NCBI GenBank assembly: GCA_023663735.1
Contig: JAMPGV010000001.1
Span: 1 to 64,000 of the forward strand
Length of the DNA stretch: 64,000 nt
Direction of reading: 5' to 3'
Origin: Muribaculum sp.
GTDB lineage: Bacteria > Bacillota > Clostridia > Lachnospirales > Lachnospiraceae
Both the position numbers and the translations under genes were made by a program. The notes under the pieces were generated by a model. It searched no databases. It was given only the letters and a program-made list of their open reading frames with translations, and had not been told where the DNA came from. Position 1 is the first letter of the stretch, and every line of letters starts with the position of its first letter. Below are positions 34,914 to 43,818 of this stretch, piece by piece.

Positions 34914-35837
34914 TCATCGCTTCCAATAGTCAGGGCTTGCGGTACAGGCAAGCACCAGCGCCTTGGGCAGCCGCCTATAGCGCTTCCCAAGCCAAAACCC
35001 TGCGTATTTGCACAGACACTGAAAATAAAAATAGGGAATCTCCGCGCGCATCCGGTTTGCTCTAAGATATGCCACGGCGGCCCGCACCATGCGCATTCCC
35101 TCGCTCTCAGAGCGGATCCGGGCGAAAATCTCCGGGTGCTGGGCCTGCGACACGCCCAGATCAAAATTCCGCCGAAACTGCTGTCCACAGTTGTAGTTGT
35201 GCGAATGAATCACCACCGCTTCCGCCTCGTAGGCGATGCGGTATCCCGCCTTCACCGCCCCCGCCGCATAGATCATGTCTTCGTTAAAGATGGTATGTTT
35301 GACAAACCCGCCCAGCTTGTCGTATAAATCCCTGCGGTAGGCCGCGCATACGTTGGAGCAGAAATAGGTTTTAATCCCCAGCCGCTCCAGATCGTCCTGC
35401 GATTTGAGGGCGGAATGCTCCGGATAATTAAACTGTCTGCTGAACCGTTCCAGCACGGAACTGTTCCCGTCCGCAATCTGGCGGGCATAGGCCGCCGCCA
35501 CGTCCTCCCGCAGAGCCGACGTCAGACGCTCTATCAGGAATTCATCCACAGGCAGGGCGTCCTGCGTCATCATCACAAAGACTTCCGCCTGCGATCTGGC
35601 CACGCCCTTGCGTCTGGTCATCCCATGGTCAAATTCCCGTTTAGAGAGGTGGAACACTTTCACATTCCGATACCGATGGACAAAATCCGTCCCGTAGATC
35701 AGCTGTTCAAAGTATTTCTCCTCCGTGTTCATCAAGATGATATTCGCCACCGGAACCGTCTGCCGTTCCAGACGGTCCAGAAGGGTGAATAATGCCTTTC
35801 CCGGTTTATAGACCGGAATAATCACGTCAATTTCCAC
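34914..35837 (-). CDS. family 2 glycosyltransferase, rhamnosyltransferase-like
   Basis: A GT-A fold enzyme of about 307 residues. IDVIIPVYKPG opens the nucleotide-sugar domain; FDHGMTRRKGV and MTQDALPVD (the acidic motif) resemble rhamnosyltransferases of the RfbF/RgpB kind, and CSNVCAAYRRDLY with FNEDMIYAA follows. The GTG at 35837, seven bases after AGAGGAG, is the best start. Longer in-frame starts at 35879 or 35903 would place coding DNA inside the LCP terminator hairpin. It lies between the LCP gene and glmS. The acceptor cannot be deduced. Confidence 0.85.
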   Translation of the reverse strand: MEIDVIIPVYKPGKALFTLLDRLERQTVPVANIILMNTEEKYFEQLIYGTDFVHRYRNVKVFHLSKREFDHGMTRRKGVARSQAEVFVMMTQDALPVDEFLIERLTSALREDVAAAYARQIADGNSSVLERFSRQFNYPEHSALKSQDDLERLGIKTYFCSNVCAAYRRDLYDKLGGFVKHTIFNEDMIYAAGAVKAGYRIAYEAEAVVIHSHNYNCGQQFRRNFDLGVSQAQHPEIFARIRSESEGMRMVRAAVAYLRANRMRAEIPYFYFQCLCKYAGFWLGKRYRRLPKALVLACTASPDYWKR

Positions 35838-35882
35838 GATGCCGCTCCTCTTCCGATACCCTTTGCAATCAGATACCATTTG

Positions 35883-35914
35883 AAAAAGGGAACCTGCCGT
35901 CACAAGCTCCCTTT
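35883..35914 (-). terminator. terminator after the LCP gene
   Basis: AAAGGGA and TCCCTTT arms enclose an 18-nt loop. On the minus strand the stem ends in a T-run. It separates the sugar transferase-LCP operon from the downstream glycosyltransferase. Confidence 0.68.
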
Positions 35915-35928
35915 GCTCTCTCTTGGTT

Positions 35929-37104
35929 CTATCGTTTCAGGTAGGGGGACGTATCGCTCTTAATCTTAGACGCGCACTCCTTAACCGTATCCGATACCGT
36001 GTATTCCTGATCCTCGAACAGGAACTCATGCAGCCATACCACATTGCTCTCCAGATCCAGAGGCACAACCATGCTTCCCAGAGCGCCCATATTGGTGGTC
36101 GTAATCATGGAAGCCTCGGGGAAACCGCCCTCGTCCACGATACGGTAATTGTTGATATTGGTCAAAAGTTCCAGCAGGTCTTTGCTGTCCAGACTGGTGT
36201 AAACTTCCTCCACCACCTTGTTGAACACGGTGGTCAGCGTCGCCAGATCGGTCTTCTTCGCCTGTTCCTCGATGGCCATGATTACCTCGCGCTGATTGGC
36301 CGCGCGGTCAAAGTCGCCGCCGGGAAGCGTCAGGCGGATCCGGCAGTAAGCCGTGGCCTGCAGGCCGTTCAATTTCTGATAGCCGGTCTCCTTCACGGGA
36401 ATATATCCGTCTGCCTGTTCGGTGGGCTTATAGCTCTCGTCGTCCTCCTGATAGCCCTTGCGCACACGGCAGATGCTGAGCTGGTAATTGTTGATATCCC
36501 GCAGTTCATTTCTATCCACATCGATGTAAATGCCGCCGAGTCCGTCGATCAGATCAATGAGGCTCTGGTAATTGATCGCCACGAAATTGGTGATGTCCAG
36601 ATCCAGATTCATATTAAGCATCTTGATCGCCTGCTGGGGGCCGCCCGAAGAATAGGCGGCGTTGCATTTGTTGTATTTATCCGTTCCAAGGTTCAGATAA
36701 GTGTCGCGGTATACGCTGACCAACTTGATATCCCCGGTGTCCATATTGATGCTGGCGACCATGGTACAGTCGCTGCGGCTTCCCTTGTAGAGCTGGTTGG
36801 AAGTCTTGGCGTCCAGACCGAACAGCGCAATATTCATATAACCCGTATCGGCGATCACGCCCGGCTCCACCACAGCCTGCTCATTGCCGTCCTGATTGAT
36901 ATTGGACGCAACGCCCTCGTTAATCCCCAGATTGCTCTTGTCCAGATCCACGATCTTCGGCCCTTCGCTGTCTCTGGTCACCACCAGAAACAGAATTGCG
37001 AGCATAATGAGGATCAAGAAAATCTCGACCGCAAAAATAATCATTTTGCTCTTGCTCTTCGACGCCCTTCTGGCCGCCGCACTTCCTTTGGAATTCTCTG
37101 CCAT
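35929..37104 (-). CDS. LytR-CpsA-Psr (LCP) family protein
   Basis: A 391-residue membrane protein that transfers polyprenyl-linked glycans to peptidoglycan. A basic cytoplasmic start (KGSAAARRASKSKSK) is followed by one membrane segment (about 21-44) and an extracytoplasmic LCP domain (about 85-300). Family residues are visible: NIALFGLDA, SRSDCTMVASI, VSVYRDTYLNL, YAAIN-like NFVAINYQSLIDLIDGLGGI and the ICRVRKGYQ arginines. AGAAGGAG precedes the ATG at 37104. It is 24 bp after the sugar transferase gene, so the enzyme that starts the lipid-linked sugar and the one that may attach the finished polymer are in one operon. Confidence 0.92.
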   Translation of the reverse strand: MAENSKGSAAARRASKSKSKMIIFAVEIFLILIMLAILFLVVTRDSEGPKIVDLDKSNLGINEGVASNINQDGNEQAVVEPGVIADTGYMNIALFGLDAKTSNQLYKGSRSDCTMVASINMDTGDIKLVSVYRDTYLNLGTDKYNKCNAAYSSGGPQQAIKMLNMNLDLDITNFVAINYQSLIDLIDGLGGIYIDVDRNELRDINNYQLSICRVRKGYQEDDESYKPTEQADGYIPVKETGYQKLNGLQATAYCRIRLTLPGGDFDRAANQREVIMAIEEQAKKTDLATLTTVFNKVVEEVYTSLDSKDLLELLTNINNYRIVDEGGFPEASMITTTNMGALGSMVVPLDLESNVVWLHEFLFEDQEYTVSDTVKECASKIKSDTSPYLKR

Positions 37105-37128
37105 AACCCACTGTCTCCTTCTTCTGCA

Positions 37129-38535
37129 CTAATATGCGTTTTTATTGATAAATCCCGTAAAAAAGGTCAGAAAAATAATCTTGATGTCAAATCCCAGCGT
37201 CCAATTTTCAATATAATAAATATCATATTCAATCCGCTTGCGTATGGAAGTGTCCCCCCGAAGCCCGTTCACCTGCGCCCATCCGGTCAATCCCGGCCGC
37301 ACCTGATGCTTTACCATATAACGGGGAATCTCCTCCTTAAACTTCTCCACAAAATGAGGCCGCTCCGGTCTGGGTCCCACCAGACTCATATCCCCTTTCA
37401 GAATATTGAAGAGCTGGGGCAGCTCATCCAGACTGGTGCGTCGCAGCACCTTTCCCACGGAGGTGACCCGGGGGTCGTCCTTCACGGTCCACGCCTTCTT
37501 CTCTCTGCCCGGCGCCTGAATCTCCATACTGCGGAATTTATACATATAAAACGGCTTGTTGTGCAGTCCCACACGCTCCTGCTTAAAAATCACCGGCCCC
37601 GGACTGCTCATCTTTACCAAGGCTGCGCAGATCAGCATAATCGGCGATGTAATCGCAATGCCGAACAGGGAGCCCGCCACATCCACCGCCCGCTTGACCA
37701 GCTTATTGCCCGTATTCGTGAGCGGCACATATCGGATATTGATGACCGGCAGCCCCATCAGATCCTCGGTGTAGGGTTTCGTGGGAATCAAGCTGTTGTA
37801 ATCCGGTATAAACTTGGTGTGGACGCCGGATTTCTCACAGATATTGACGATCTGTCCCAGACAGTCATAATCTTTTAACGAAAGCGTAATCGCAATCTCG
37901 TCCAGCTTGTTCTCCGGGAGAATGATGTCCAGATTGCCCAGACTGCCCAGCACCTTCACACCCTTGTAGAGCGTTCCCGCAGGAATGTGGTCGTCCAGAA
38001 TGCCGCACACCGCATACCCCCACTGGGGATTGTCCTGCAGACGGTTGATATATTCCTCCGCGGCTCGGGAATAGCCCACAAGCAGAATATGCTTGAGATT
38101 GTAACCCTTGCTGCGCATGGTCTGAAGCCCTTTGCGCAGGACGATCCGCAGACAGCTTGTAAAGAAAATGTTCAGCACATAGAACAGCATAATGACTGAA
38201 CGGGAATAATTGATCTCCTTCACCACCATGTAGAGAAGGATAATCATGGCCGCAAGCCCCACCGTGTTCGCCTGAATAATGCCGTAGATCTCGAATCTGC
38301 GGCGCACGGTACGCTTCGGCGCATACACGCCGCAGCGGTAATACAACAGGACAAAACCCGGCACCAGAAAGACGAGCAGCGACACATAATCGCTGGCCGG
38401 AAGTACACCCGGGCCGGGACCATCATTAAATATATAGAATTTAACAAAATACGCAAGCATAAAGGAGGCCGCAATAATCGCCGCATCCAATATGACCAGC
38501 AATCTGTTAAATATCTTCTGATTGTCCTTTATCAT
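37129..38535 (-). CDS. exopolysaccharide polyprenyl glycosylphosphotransferase
   Basis: A 468-residue initiating sugar-1-phosphate transferase (WbaP/CpsE class) that loads a first sugar onto undecaprenyl phosphate. Four N-terminal membrane segments (about 10-130), a CoA-binding-like cytoplasmic domain ([15 protein letters not shown]), a fifth membrane segment ([15 protein letters not shown]) and the catalytic domain with [42 protein letters not shown] and [15 protein letters not shown] 38535 after GGGTGG is chosen over a TTG eight codons upstream. Its promoter is at 38605-38633. The sugar is not predictable from sequence. Confidence 0.94.
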   Translation of the reverse strand: MIKDNQKIFNRLLVILDAAIIAASFMLAYFVKFYIFNDGPGPGVLPASDYVSLLVFLVPGFVLLYYRCGVYAPKRTVRRRFEIYGIIQANTVGLAAMIILLYMVVKEINYSRSVIMLFYVLNIFFTSCLRIVLRKGLQTMRSKGYNLKHILLVGYSRAAEEYINRLQDNPQWGYAVCGILDDHIPAGTLYKGVKVLGSLGNLDIILPENKLDEIAITLSLKDYDCLGQIVNICEKSGVHTKFIPDYNSLIPTKPYTEDLMGLPVINIRYVPLTNTGNKLVKRAVDVAGSLFGIAITSPIMLICAALVKMSSPGPVIFKQERVGLHNKPFYMYKFRSMEIQAPGREKKAWTVKDDPRVTSVGKVLRRTSLDELPQLFNILKGDMSLVGPRPERPHFVEKFKEEIPRYMVKHQVRPGLTGWAQVNGLRGDTSIRKRIEYDIYYIENWTLGFDIKIIFLTFFTGFINKNAY

Positions 38536-38604
38536 AAGCACCCACCCGGTATCTTTCAAAGGAGCCGCACGGACAGCGCTTCAAAAGCACTGTACTCATT
38601 AAGC

Positions 38605-38633
38605 ATTTTACAAGAAGAGCCATATATCGTCAA
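38605..38633 (-). promoter_or_regulatory. promoter for the sugar transferase-LCP operon
   Basis: On the minus strand TTGACG (38628-38633), a 17-bp spacer and TAAAAT (38605-38610). A perfect 14-bp palindrome, ATTTCTTAAGAAAT (38653-38666), lies about 20 bp upstream of the -35 box and could be an operator. Confidence 0.65.
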
Positions 38634-38683
38634 CTTAAGTATTTATGAAGCCATTTCTTAAGAAATCATAAGAATTTGACATA

Positions 38684-41053
38684 TTATTCTGTTTTTTCGT
38701 AAAATTCACCGCTATAGACGTCCATACGGTAAACGCCGTCCCGCGTGCCGAGCCGGGGAACCGCCACTTCCTGCCGGAAACCGCCCCGCCTCAGATACAG
38801 CGTCTCCCCCGCCTTGATGTTAAATCCCGCCTCCGGCTGCCCGATGGCCTCCGCTCCCGTATAGTTCTTGCAATAGACTCTGATCCGCTCTCCCGGCGCA
38901 ACCTCCACCGCAGGAAGCGTGGACAGATTCTGCTCTCCCGCGCCGTCCGCCAGCGTGTACTCCCGCAGGTTGACCGTCTCCGCACCGAAATTGGTCAGCT
39001 CTATATAATCGCTGCCGCCCCGGCTCTTCACCGCCGAGATCAGAAGTCCCGCCTCCGGATCCGGCTCCGTCACGCACTCCAGCTCCAGCGCCTCTCCCTG
39101 CAGCATCTCCCCCGTGACCACAAGGGTCTCCTCATAGCATTCCACGCCGTCCACCAGCCAGCACACAAACCGATCTCCGCATTTGGGCGAAGCCGTCACG
39201 GTCACGGGTACCTCCGCAAAATACGTCCCGTGGTACTCCGTGTCATGAAACACCGCAAAATCCACGGACAGATTGGCCTCATCCGGATTCTTTACCCGCA
39301 GTTCATAACGCTTGGAAAGCCCGAACGCCGCCTCCAGATCAAGCAGCGCCCAATCGGGACGCTCCGCCAGAAACGCTTTGATTGTGTCGATCTCACTGAG
39401 AACATGCGCAAAGTCCACATCCTCCGGCGTCTCGAAATTGTCCTGCATCAGATCCGTCTCGTCATATTGTATAGCCAGTTCCGCAGCGTGGCTTTCATGC
39501 ATTTCCTCCAGCACCGGAACGGCTCTTTGCTCCTGAAAATAATAGTTTAAAAGCGACAGATAATAGCGGATATAATACTCTCTGCCAGCCGGAACGCTGA
39601 CAATATTGGAAAACAGCGCATTATAGAAAATGTCATATTCCACCCGGTTGGCCGTGGAGAAAATCCTTGCCTCCGCCCCCGCCCCGCCGTAGACTCCGTA
39701 TCCCAGCGTCTCGTCCAGATCATAGAGCAGGAAGCGGTAGCGGCCGTCAAACACCGTTCCCTCCCGGTACGCCCCGTCCGGCGCATAATAGCGGTAAGCC
39801 TTAAAATTGTTCACAAAAGCGTCCGCATTACAGAAATAGTTCTGAATCGCCACATAGCGCAGATAATTCTCCACATCCACGGAAGCGCACAACGCCTGCC
39901 ACTCGGACTCCTGCGTCAGATCTCCGTAGGCGGCCCGCTCATGGAGCGCATTGTACTCCTCCTTGAGCTGCCTAAGCGTCTCATCGTCCGTCTCCTCCGG
40001 CTCCATATAGGACACATATCCCTCCAGAACCACCATCTCGCCCTCAAAATCCCCGTATTTGCGCTGAAAATAAGAATCGTCATAATTGGCCACAAACCAG
40101 TACACGCCGTAATAGTCGCCGTTCACATACACACAGACGGGGGAAGCGGCCTGTGCGTCCGAAAAGCCCGCGTCCAGACTGAGCCTTGCGGCAAATTCGC
40201 TGCGCAGGTGGGCGTACCCGTTGTCGTCCCCAGCATTGCGCACAATAACGCGCTTGCAGCCCGTGATCAGCGCATGATCCTGACTGTAGTCCTCGAACAG
40301 CGCACAGGCAAACCGATTCTCCTCGTCATACTCCGAGCGGGCATACAGCCGCATAGAGGGCTGGTTCTTCTCTCTGGAAGCGCCGCCGTGTACGCGCAGA
40401 CCACAGTTCTGGGAGAGCCGGACGGCTCCCGTCTCGTCAAAAAGCGTAATCTGCACTTCCTTTTCCGTCTCCCTGCCGCGGAGACTGCGGTTGGCGGCTG
40501 CCAAAATTCCCGACTCTGCGTCCGACAAATCTTCCGGGTTCCCGGCGATGGCAAGCACGGGAAGGTCATAGCGGCTTCCGACTTCCCCGCCGAGCAGATA
40601 GGATGCGGAACTCACATCCGCCTCCACGGCCGTCTCCGCCCAAAGCGCCGCCCGCACATGGTATATCCTCTCCTTCGGACCGCATTCGAGGCGGATCCCC
40701 TCCTCGGGGGAATAGGGCATGGCCGCCGGATTCTCCCCTGCCGGAACCGAGCCGTCCAGCGTATAAAGAATTTCTCCCTTTACGCCCGCGGACAGCTGCA
40801 GGAGGATCTCCTCCTCGTAAAAGCCGGAAGGAACCGAAAACCGTACCTCGACCCGCTCCTTCTCCTCCGCCTCCGATGTGGCGGCGGTATAAAGCCGGAA
40901 GGAAACCGGCGCAAGAACCGCGAGCAGCCCCAAAAGCGTCAGGACAACGGCAAGCTGGGGGCGGTTCAACTTTCTGTTTTTACATCCGTCTGCGCCGGAT
41001 GGGCCGGATTGATTGGGGTGATACCCCGTCTGAGGATCTTGATTTGTTTTCAT
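38684..41053 (-). CDS. CotH-family protein with chitobiase-like and lamin-tail domains, copy 2
   Basis: A 789-residue extracytoplasmic protein. A membrane anchor (about 32-54) follows a polar N-terminus. Residues about 68-155 fit the CHB_HEX_C-type beta domain (GEILYTLDGSVP). The CotH kinase-fold domain (about 160-540) carries NYFCNADAFVNNFKAYRY and LLYDLDETLGYG, the family's catalytic-loop and metal-binding positions. The last 150 residues fit a bacterial Ig-like/lamin-tail module (GGSDYIELTNFGAETVNLREY). ATG 41053 follows GTGGAG. It is transcribed away from the VTC gene at 41232 from an overlapping promoter pair. The extra domains suggest binding to cell-wall glycan or a surface target. Confidence 0.87.
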   Translation of the reverse strand: MKTNQDPQTGYHPNQSGPSGADGCKNRKLNRPQLAVVLTLLGLLAVLAPVSFRLYTAATSEAEEKERVEVRFSVPSGFYEEEILLQLSAGVKGEILYTLDGSVPAGENPAAMPYSPEEGIRLECGPKERIYHVRAALWAETAVEADVSSASYLLGGEVGSRYDLPVLAIAGNPEDLSDAESGILAAANRSLRGRETEKEVQITLFDETGAVRLSQNCGLRVHGGASREKNQPSMRLYARSEYDEENRFACALFEDYSQDHALITGCKRVIVRNAGDDNGYAHLRSEFAARLSLDAGFSDAQAASPVCVYVNGDYYGVYWFVANYDDSYFQRKYGDFEGEMVVLEGYVSYMEPEETDDETLRQLKEEYNALHERAAYGDLTQESEWQALCASVDVENYLRYVAIQNYFCNADAFVNNFKAYRYYAPDGAYREGTVFDGRYRFLLYDLDETLGYGVYGGAGAEARIFSTANRVEYDIFYNALFSNIVSVPAGREYYIRYYLSLLNYYFQEQRAVPVLEEMHESHAAELAIQYDETDLMQDNFETPEDVDFAHVLSEIDTIKAFLAERPDWALLDLEAAFGLSKRYELRVKNPDEANLSVDFAVFHDTEYHGTYFAEVPVTVTASPKCGDRFVCWLVDGVECYEETLVVTGEMLQGEALELECVTEPDPEAGLLISAVKSRGGSDYIELTNFGAETVNLREYTLADGAGEQNLSTLPAVEVAPGERIRVYCKNYTGAEAIGQPEAGFNIKAGETLYLRRGGFRQEVAVPRLGTRDGVYRMDVYSGEFYEKTE

Positions 41054-41104
41054 GGCAACTCCACTCGTATTATCTGCATTTTTTATAGTTTGAATACACA
41101 TGCC

Positions 41105-41145
41105 ATCATATCAAACTTGATACGGAACGTCAAATTTGATATAAT
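41105..41145. promoter_or_regulatory. overlapping divergent promoters between cotH and VTC genes
   Basis: Plus strand: TTGATA (41117-41122), 17 bp, TATAAT (41140-41145). Minus strand: TTGACG (41128-41133), 17 bp, TATGAT (41105-41110). The two share near-identical half-sites (TCAAATTTGATATAAT and TCAAGTTTGATATGAT) in mirror orientation, and their -35 boxes lie within each other's spacers. Confidence 0.8.
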
Positions 41146-41231
41146 GAGCGATAGTAAGAAAATGGCCGCCGGAATGCAAACGCATTTCCCGCCAAAGAAC
41201 CGACCGCCCACGCGGCAGAAGGAGAGGAAAC

Positions 41232-41948
41232 ATGGCCGGAAAATCCTATCGTCAGGAATTTAAACAGCTCTTATCTCCGGCTCAGACCCTGCTTCTGGAA
41301 CAGCGCATCCGGGCAGTTCTGACCGCGGACGAACACGGCAGCGCGGACGCAAGCTACGCCGTCCGCAGTATTTATTTTGACACATTTGACGACAGGGCAT
41401 ACACGGAAAAAGAGTCCGGCGTCAGCGAACGGGAGAAAATCCGCATCCGCTTTTACGATTATCAAGACAAACTCATCAAACTGGAGCGGAAGGAGAAGCG
41501 GGAAGCCCTGATTTACAAAGAATCTCTCACCATCCCCAAAGAGACGGCTCTGGCTCTGCTCTGCGGCGAAGCTTTGCCGCTCCTATCCTGCGGGCATCCC
41601 TTGGCAGATTATGTCTACGGCTTGAACGCCTCGTCGGCTCTGCGCCCCGTGGCGGTGGTGGACTATGTACGCAGGGCTTATGTGTACCCGGCGGGAAACG
41701 TGCGCATCACCTTCGACACGGCGCTTCAGGCGGGCAGAACCGATATCCCGCTCTGGGAACCCGGCAATGTATTCGACGTGCTGGAAGGGAATACCATATT
41801 GGAGATTAAGTTCAACCGCTATCTGCCCGAGCATGTCCGCCGGATTCTGAATTCCGTCCCCGGCGAGACGATGGCGCTCTCCAAATATACCTTGTGCAGA
41901 CAGAATCTTCTGAGAAAGCAGGGGGACTATCTGACGGGCCGGATTTAA
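41232..41948 (+). CDS. VTC-domain (polyphosphate polymerase fold) protein, copy 2
   Basis: A 238-residue triphosphate-tunnel protein. It shows YRQEFKQLLS at the N-terminal strand, YAVRSIYFDTFDDRAY, REKIRIRFYDYQDKLIKLERKEK (the charged tunnel strands), VAVVDYVRRAYVYP and ILEIKFNRYLP. It parallels the copy at 2115-2903 but has the single normal N-terminal motif. ATG 41232 follows AGAAGGAGAGG. It is 54 bp before the DUF4956 gene and divergent from the CotH gene. Polyphosphate synthesis is inferred from the family, not shown. Confidence 0.86.
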   Translation: MAGKSYRQEFKQLLSPAQTLLLEQRIRAVLTADEHGSADASYAVRSIYFDTFDDRAYTEKESGVSEREKIRIRFYDYQDKLIKLERKEKREALIYKESLTIPKETALALLCGEALPLLSCGHPLADYVYGLNASSALRPVAVVDYVRRAYVYPAGNVRITFDTALQAGRTDIPLWEPGNVFDVLEGNTILEIKFNRYLPEHVRRILNSVPGETMALSKYTLCRQNLLRKQGDYLTGRI

Positions 41949-42002
41949 ACGGCAGACTGTAAAGGAAATAGCTGTAAAGAAAATATAAGAAAAGAGGCAA
42001 TC

Positions 42003-42668
42003 ATGAATTCTATCAAAAGTTTACTTTCCGAATCCATGCGGCAGCTCGGCATGATCGAGTCGCTCTCTCCGGGTACCGTGGCCGCGTCCATGGCGGTGGC
42101 GTTTCTCTGCGCCGTGCTGATCTATCTGGTGTACCGCTATTTTTACAAAGGAGTCTCCTACTCCGCCAAATTCGGTATGCTGCTCATTCTGCTGACCATG
42201 GTCACCGCCTTTATCATCCTGTGCATCTCCACCAATCTGGTGCTGTCGCTGGGCATGGTGGGCGCGCTCTCCATCGTCCGATTCCGCGCCGCCGTGAAAG
42301 AACCTCTGGATGTGGGCTTTCTCTTTTTCGCCATCGCGGCGGGACTCACCGCCGGAGCGCGCCTGTATCTGGTGGCCGTGGCCGGAACCGTCATCGTCAG
42401 CCTCGTATTCATCCTCTGCTATCTGGTTATCAACGGCAGCGCCGCCTATCTGCTGGTCATCCGGCATACCGACGAAGCCGCGGAAGCGCTGGAAGAGGCT
42501 CTCTTGGGACACAAGAAACAGTTAAAATCCAAAATCCGCCACGACGGCGTAACGGAAGAAACCTATGCGGTAAGCCTGAAAGCGGATTCTCCGGCGTTGG
42601 TGGACACGCTCTCCGCCATCGCGGGCGTGGAACATGTGGTGCTGGTGCAGTATCATCAAGAGGCGTAA
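42003..42668 (+). CDS. DUF4956 polytopic membrane protein, copy 2
   Basis: A 221-residue relative of the protein at 4590-5267, with about four membrane segments in residues 20-140, the shared block SLGMVGALSIVRFRAAVKEP, and a cytosolic C-terminal domain (SKIRHDGVTEETYAVSLKA). It is preceded by AGAGG and followed by a strong terminator, so VTC and DUF4956 form a two-gene operon. Role unknown; the consistent pairing with VTC suggests a membrane partner. Confidence 0.86.
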   Translation: MNSIKSLLSESMRQLGMIESLSPGTVAASMAVAFLCAVLIYLVYRYFYKGVSYSAKFGMLLILLTMVTAFIILCISTNLVLSLGMVGALSIVRFRAAVKEPLDVGFLFFAIAAGLTAGARLYLVAVAGTVIVSLVFILCYLVINGSAAYLLVIRHTDEAAEALEEALLGHKKQLKSKIRHDGVTEETYAVSLKADSPALVDTLSAIAGVEHVVLVQYHQEA

Positions 42669-42681
42669 ATTCATCACCGAA

Positions 42682-42712
42682 CCCGGATGCATATCGTCAT
42701 CCGGGATTTTTT
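42682..42712 (+). terminator. Rho-independent terminator after DUF4956 copy 2
   Basis: A perfect 8-bp stem, CCCGGATG (42682-42689) and CATCCGGG (42698-42705), with an 8-nt loop, followed by ATTTTTT. Confidence 0.92.
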
Positions 42713-42714
42713 CC

Positions 42715-42745
42715 TTGACTCTCACGCGGCGTTATCGTTTACACT
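42715..42745 (+). promoter_or_regulatory. MerR-type promoter with 19-bp spacer
   Basis: TTGACT (42715-42720) and TACACT (42740-42745) are separated by 19 bp, the overlong spacing that MerR-family activators correct by DNA distortion. It drives the MerR-family gene itself, so autoregulation is likely. Confidence 0.7.
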
Positions 42746-42801
42746 GATCCTATCAGGACGAAAGGACCCGGCAAATGGGCCTTGGAAAGGAATGGCTGAA
42801 A

Positions 42802-43677
42802 ATGAAAACGATGAGAACCGTAAAAGAGCTGTCCCGAATCACAGGTATCAGCGTGCGCACGCTTCACTACTATGACGAAATCGGGCTTTTGAAACCGACA
42901 AAAAAGAGTGAGGCGGGATACCGGCTTTATGACGATAAAGCTTTGGAGGCTTTACAGCAAATCTTATTTTTCAGAGAATTCGACATTCCCCTCAAAGAGA
43001 TCAAGGCGCTTATGGCCGATCCCGGTCTTGACAAAAACCAGATCTTAAAAACGCAGAGAGAGATGCTGGTGCGCAAAGGTGAACGGATCCAGCGTCTGAT
43101 CGCCAGCATCGACAAATTGTTGAAAGGGGAGAATCAAATGGATTTCGCAGTATTTGACAAATCGGAAATCGAGGATCTGTACGCCTCCATGGCCGCCCAT
43201 ATGAGCAATGAACAGAAGGCTGTTTTCATCAAGCACTACGGCAGCATGGAAGCATTCGAGAAACACTTTATCCAGAGCGCATCCGGCGAAGCGGCTCAGG
43301 AAAATTTCAGGAAAGTGGTGGAATGGTACGGCGACAAGGAAAAAGCGTTGGAAGCCTCCAAAAACCCCGGCAATTCGGAACTTCTCACCGCATACCAGAG
43401 ACGCATGGACGTCATATTCCAAAAGCTTGCCGGGAAGAAAGGCTGCGACGTGCATTCCTTTGCCGTAAAGGAACTCATCGGTGAGTATGATTTTGTGTCC
43501 AAGCAGCTCTATCAAACAAAAGACCTGGCGGCCATGATGTTGGAAACGGCCGAACTGTATCAAAACAACAAACAGATACAGGAAGTGCAGGACAGCATCT
43601 ACGGAGAGGGAACCACCCGGTTCTTCGGGGAGGCAATTGAGGCGTTCTACCGCCGGACTCCGCAGGAATCAGAGTAA
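42802..43677 (+). CDS. MerR-family transcriptional regulator, TipA-like
   Basis: A 291-residue regulator. The N-terminal winged helix (TVKELSRITGISVRTLHYYDEIGLL) and RLYDDKALEALQQILFFREF are classic MerR. A coiled-coil dimer helix leads to a C-terminal all-helical TipAS-type domain (about 115-285), which in relatives traps thiopeptide or other antibiotics. ATG 42802 has GGAAAGGA upstream; ATG 42811 is also possible. Its promoter has the 19-bp MerR spacing. No efflux gene is adjacent, so it may act on itself or on distant genes. Confidence 0.9.
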   Translation: MKTMRTVKELSRITGISVRTLHYYDEIGLLKPTKKSEAGYRLYDDKALEALQQILFFREFDIPLKEIKALMADPGLDKNQILKTQREMLVRKGERIQRLIASIDKLLKGENQMDFAVFDKSEIEDLYASMAAHMSNEQKAVFIKHYGSMEAFEKHFIQSASGEAAQENFRKVVEWYGDKEKALEASKNPGNSELLTAYQRRMDVIFQKLAGKKGCDVHSFAVKELIGEYDFVSKQLYQTKDLAAMMLETAELYQNNKQIQEVQDSIYGEGTTRFFGEAIEAFYRRTPQESE

Positions 43678-43699
43678 AGCCTGACAGAGGACTTGCTAT

Positions 43700-43728
43700 G
43701 GCCTGTGAACGCCTTGTCACAGGCCTTT
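43700..43728 (+). terminator. terminator after the MerR-family gene
   Basis: GGCCTGTGA (43700-43708) pairs with TCACAGGCC (43717-43725) around an 8-nt loop and is followed by TTT. Confidence 0.7.
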
Positions 43729-43818
43729 CCTGCGCATACGGATCCCGCCGGCAGAGGCGTCCGCAATCCATACAGCAAGCCATGCAGAGGGCGCCGGAAC
43801 AGCATGTTGAGTTTAAGG

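Noticed and set aside
35923..37878. 651-codon plus-strand open frame opposite the LCP and sugar transferase genes
   Set aside because: It spans two real minus-strand genes and their spacer, and its translation is His/Ile/Gln rich without motifs.
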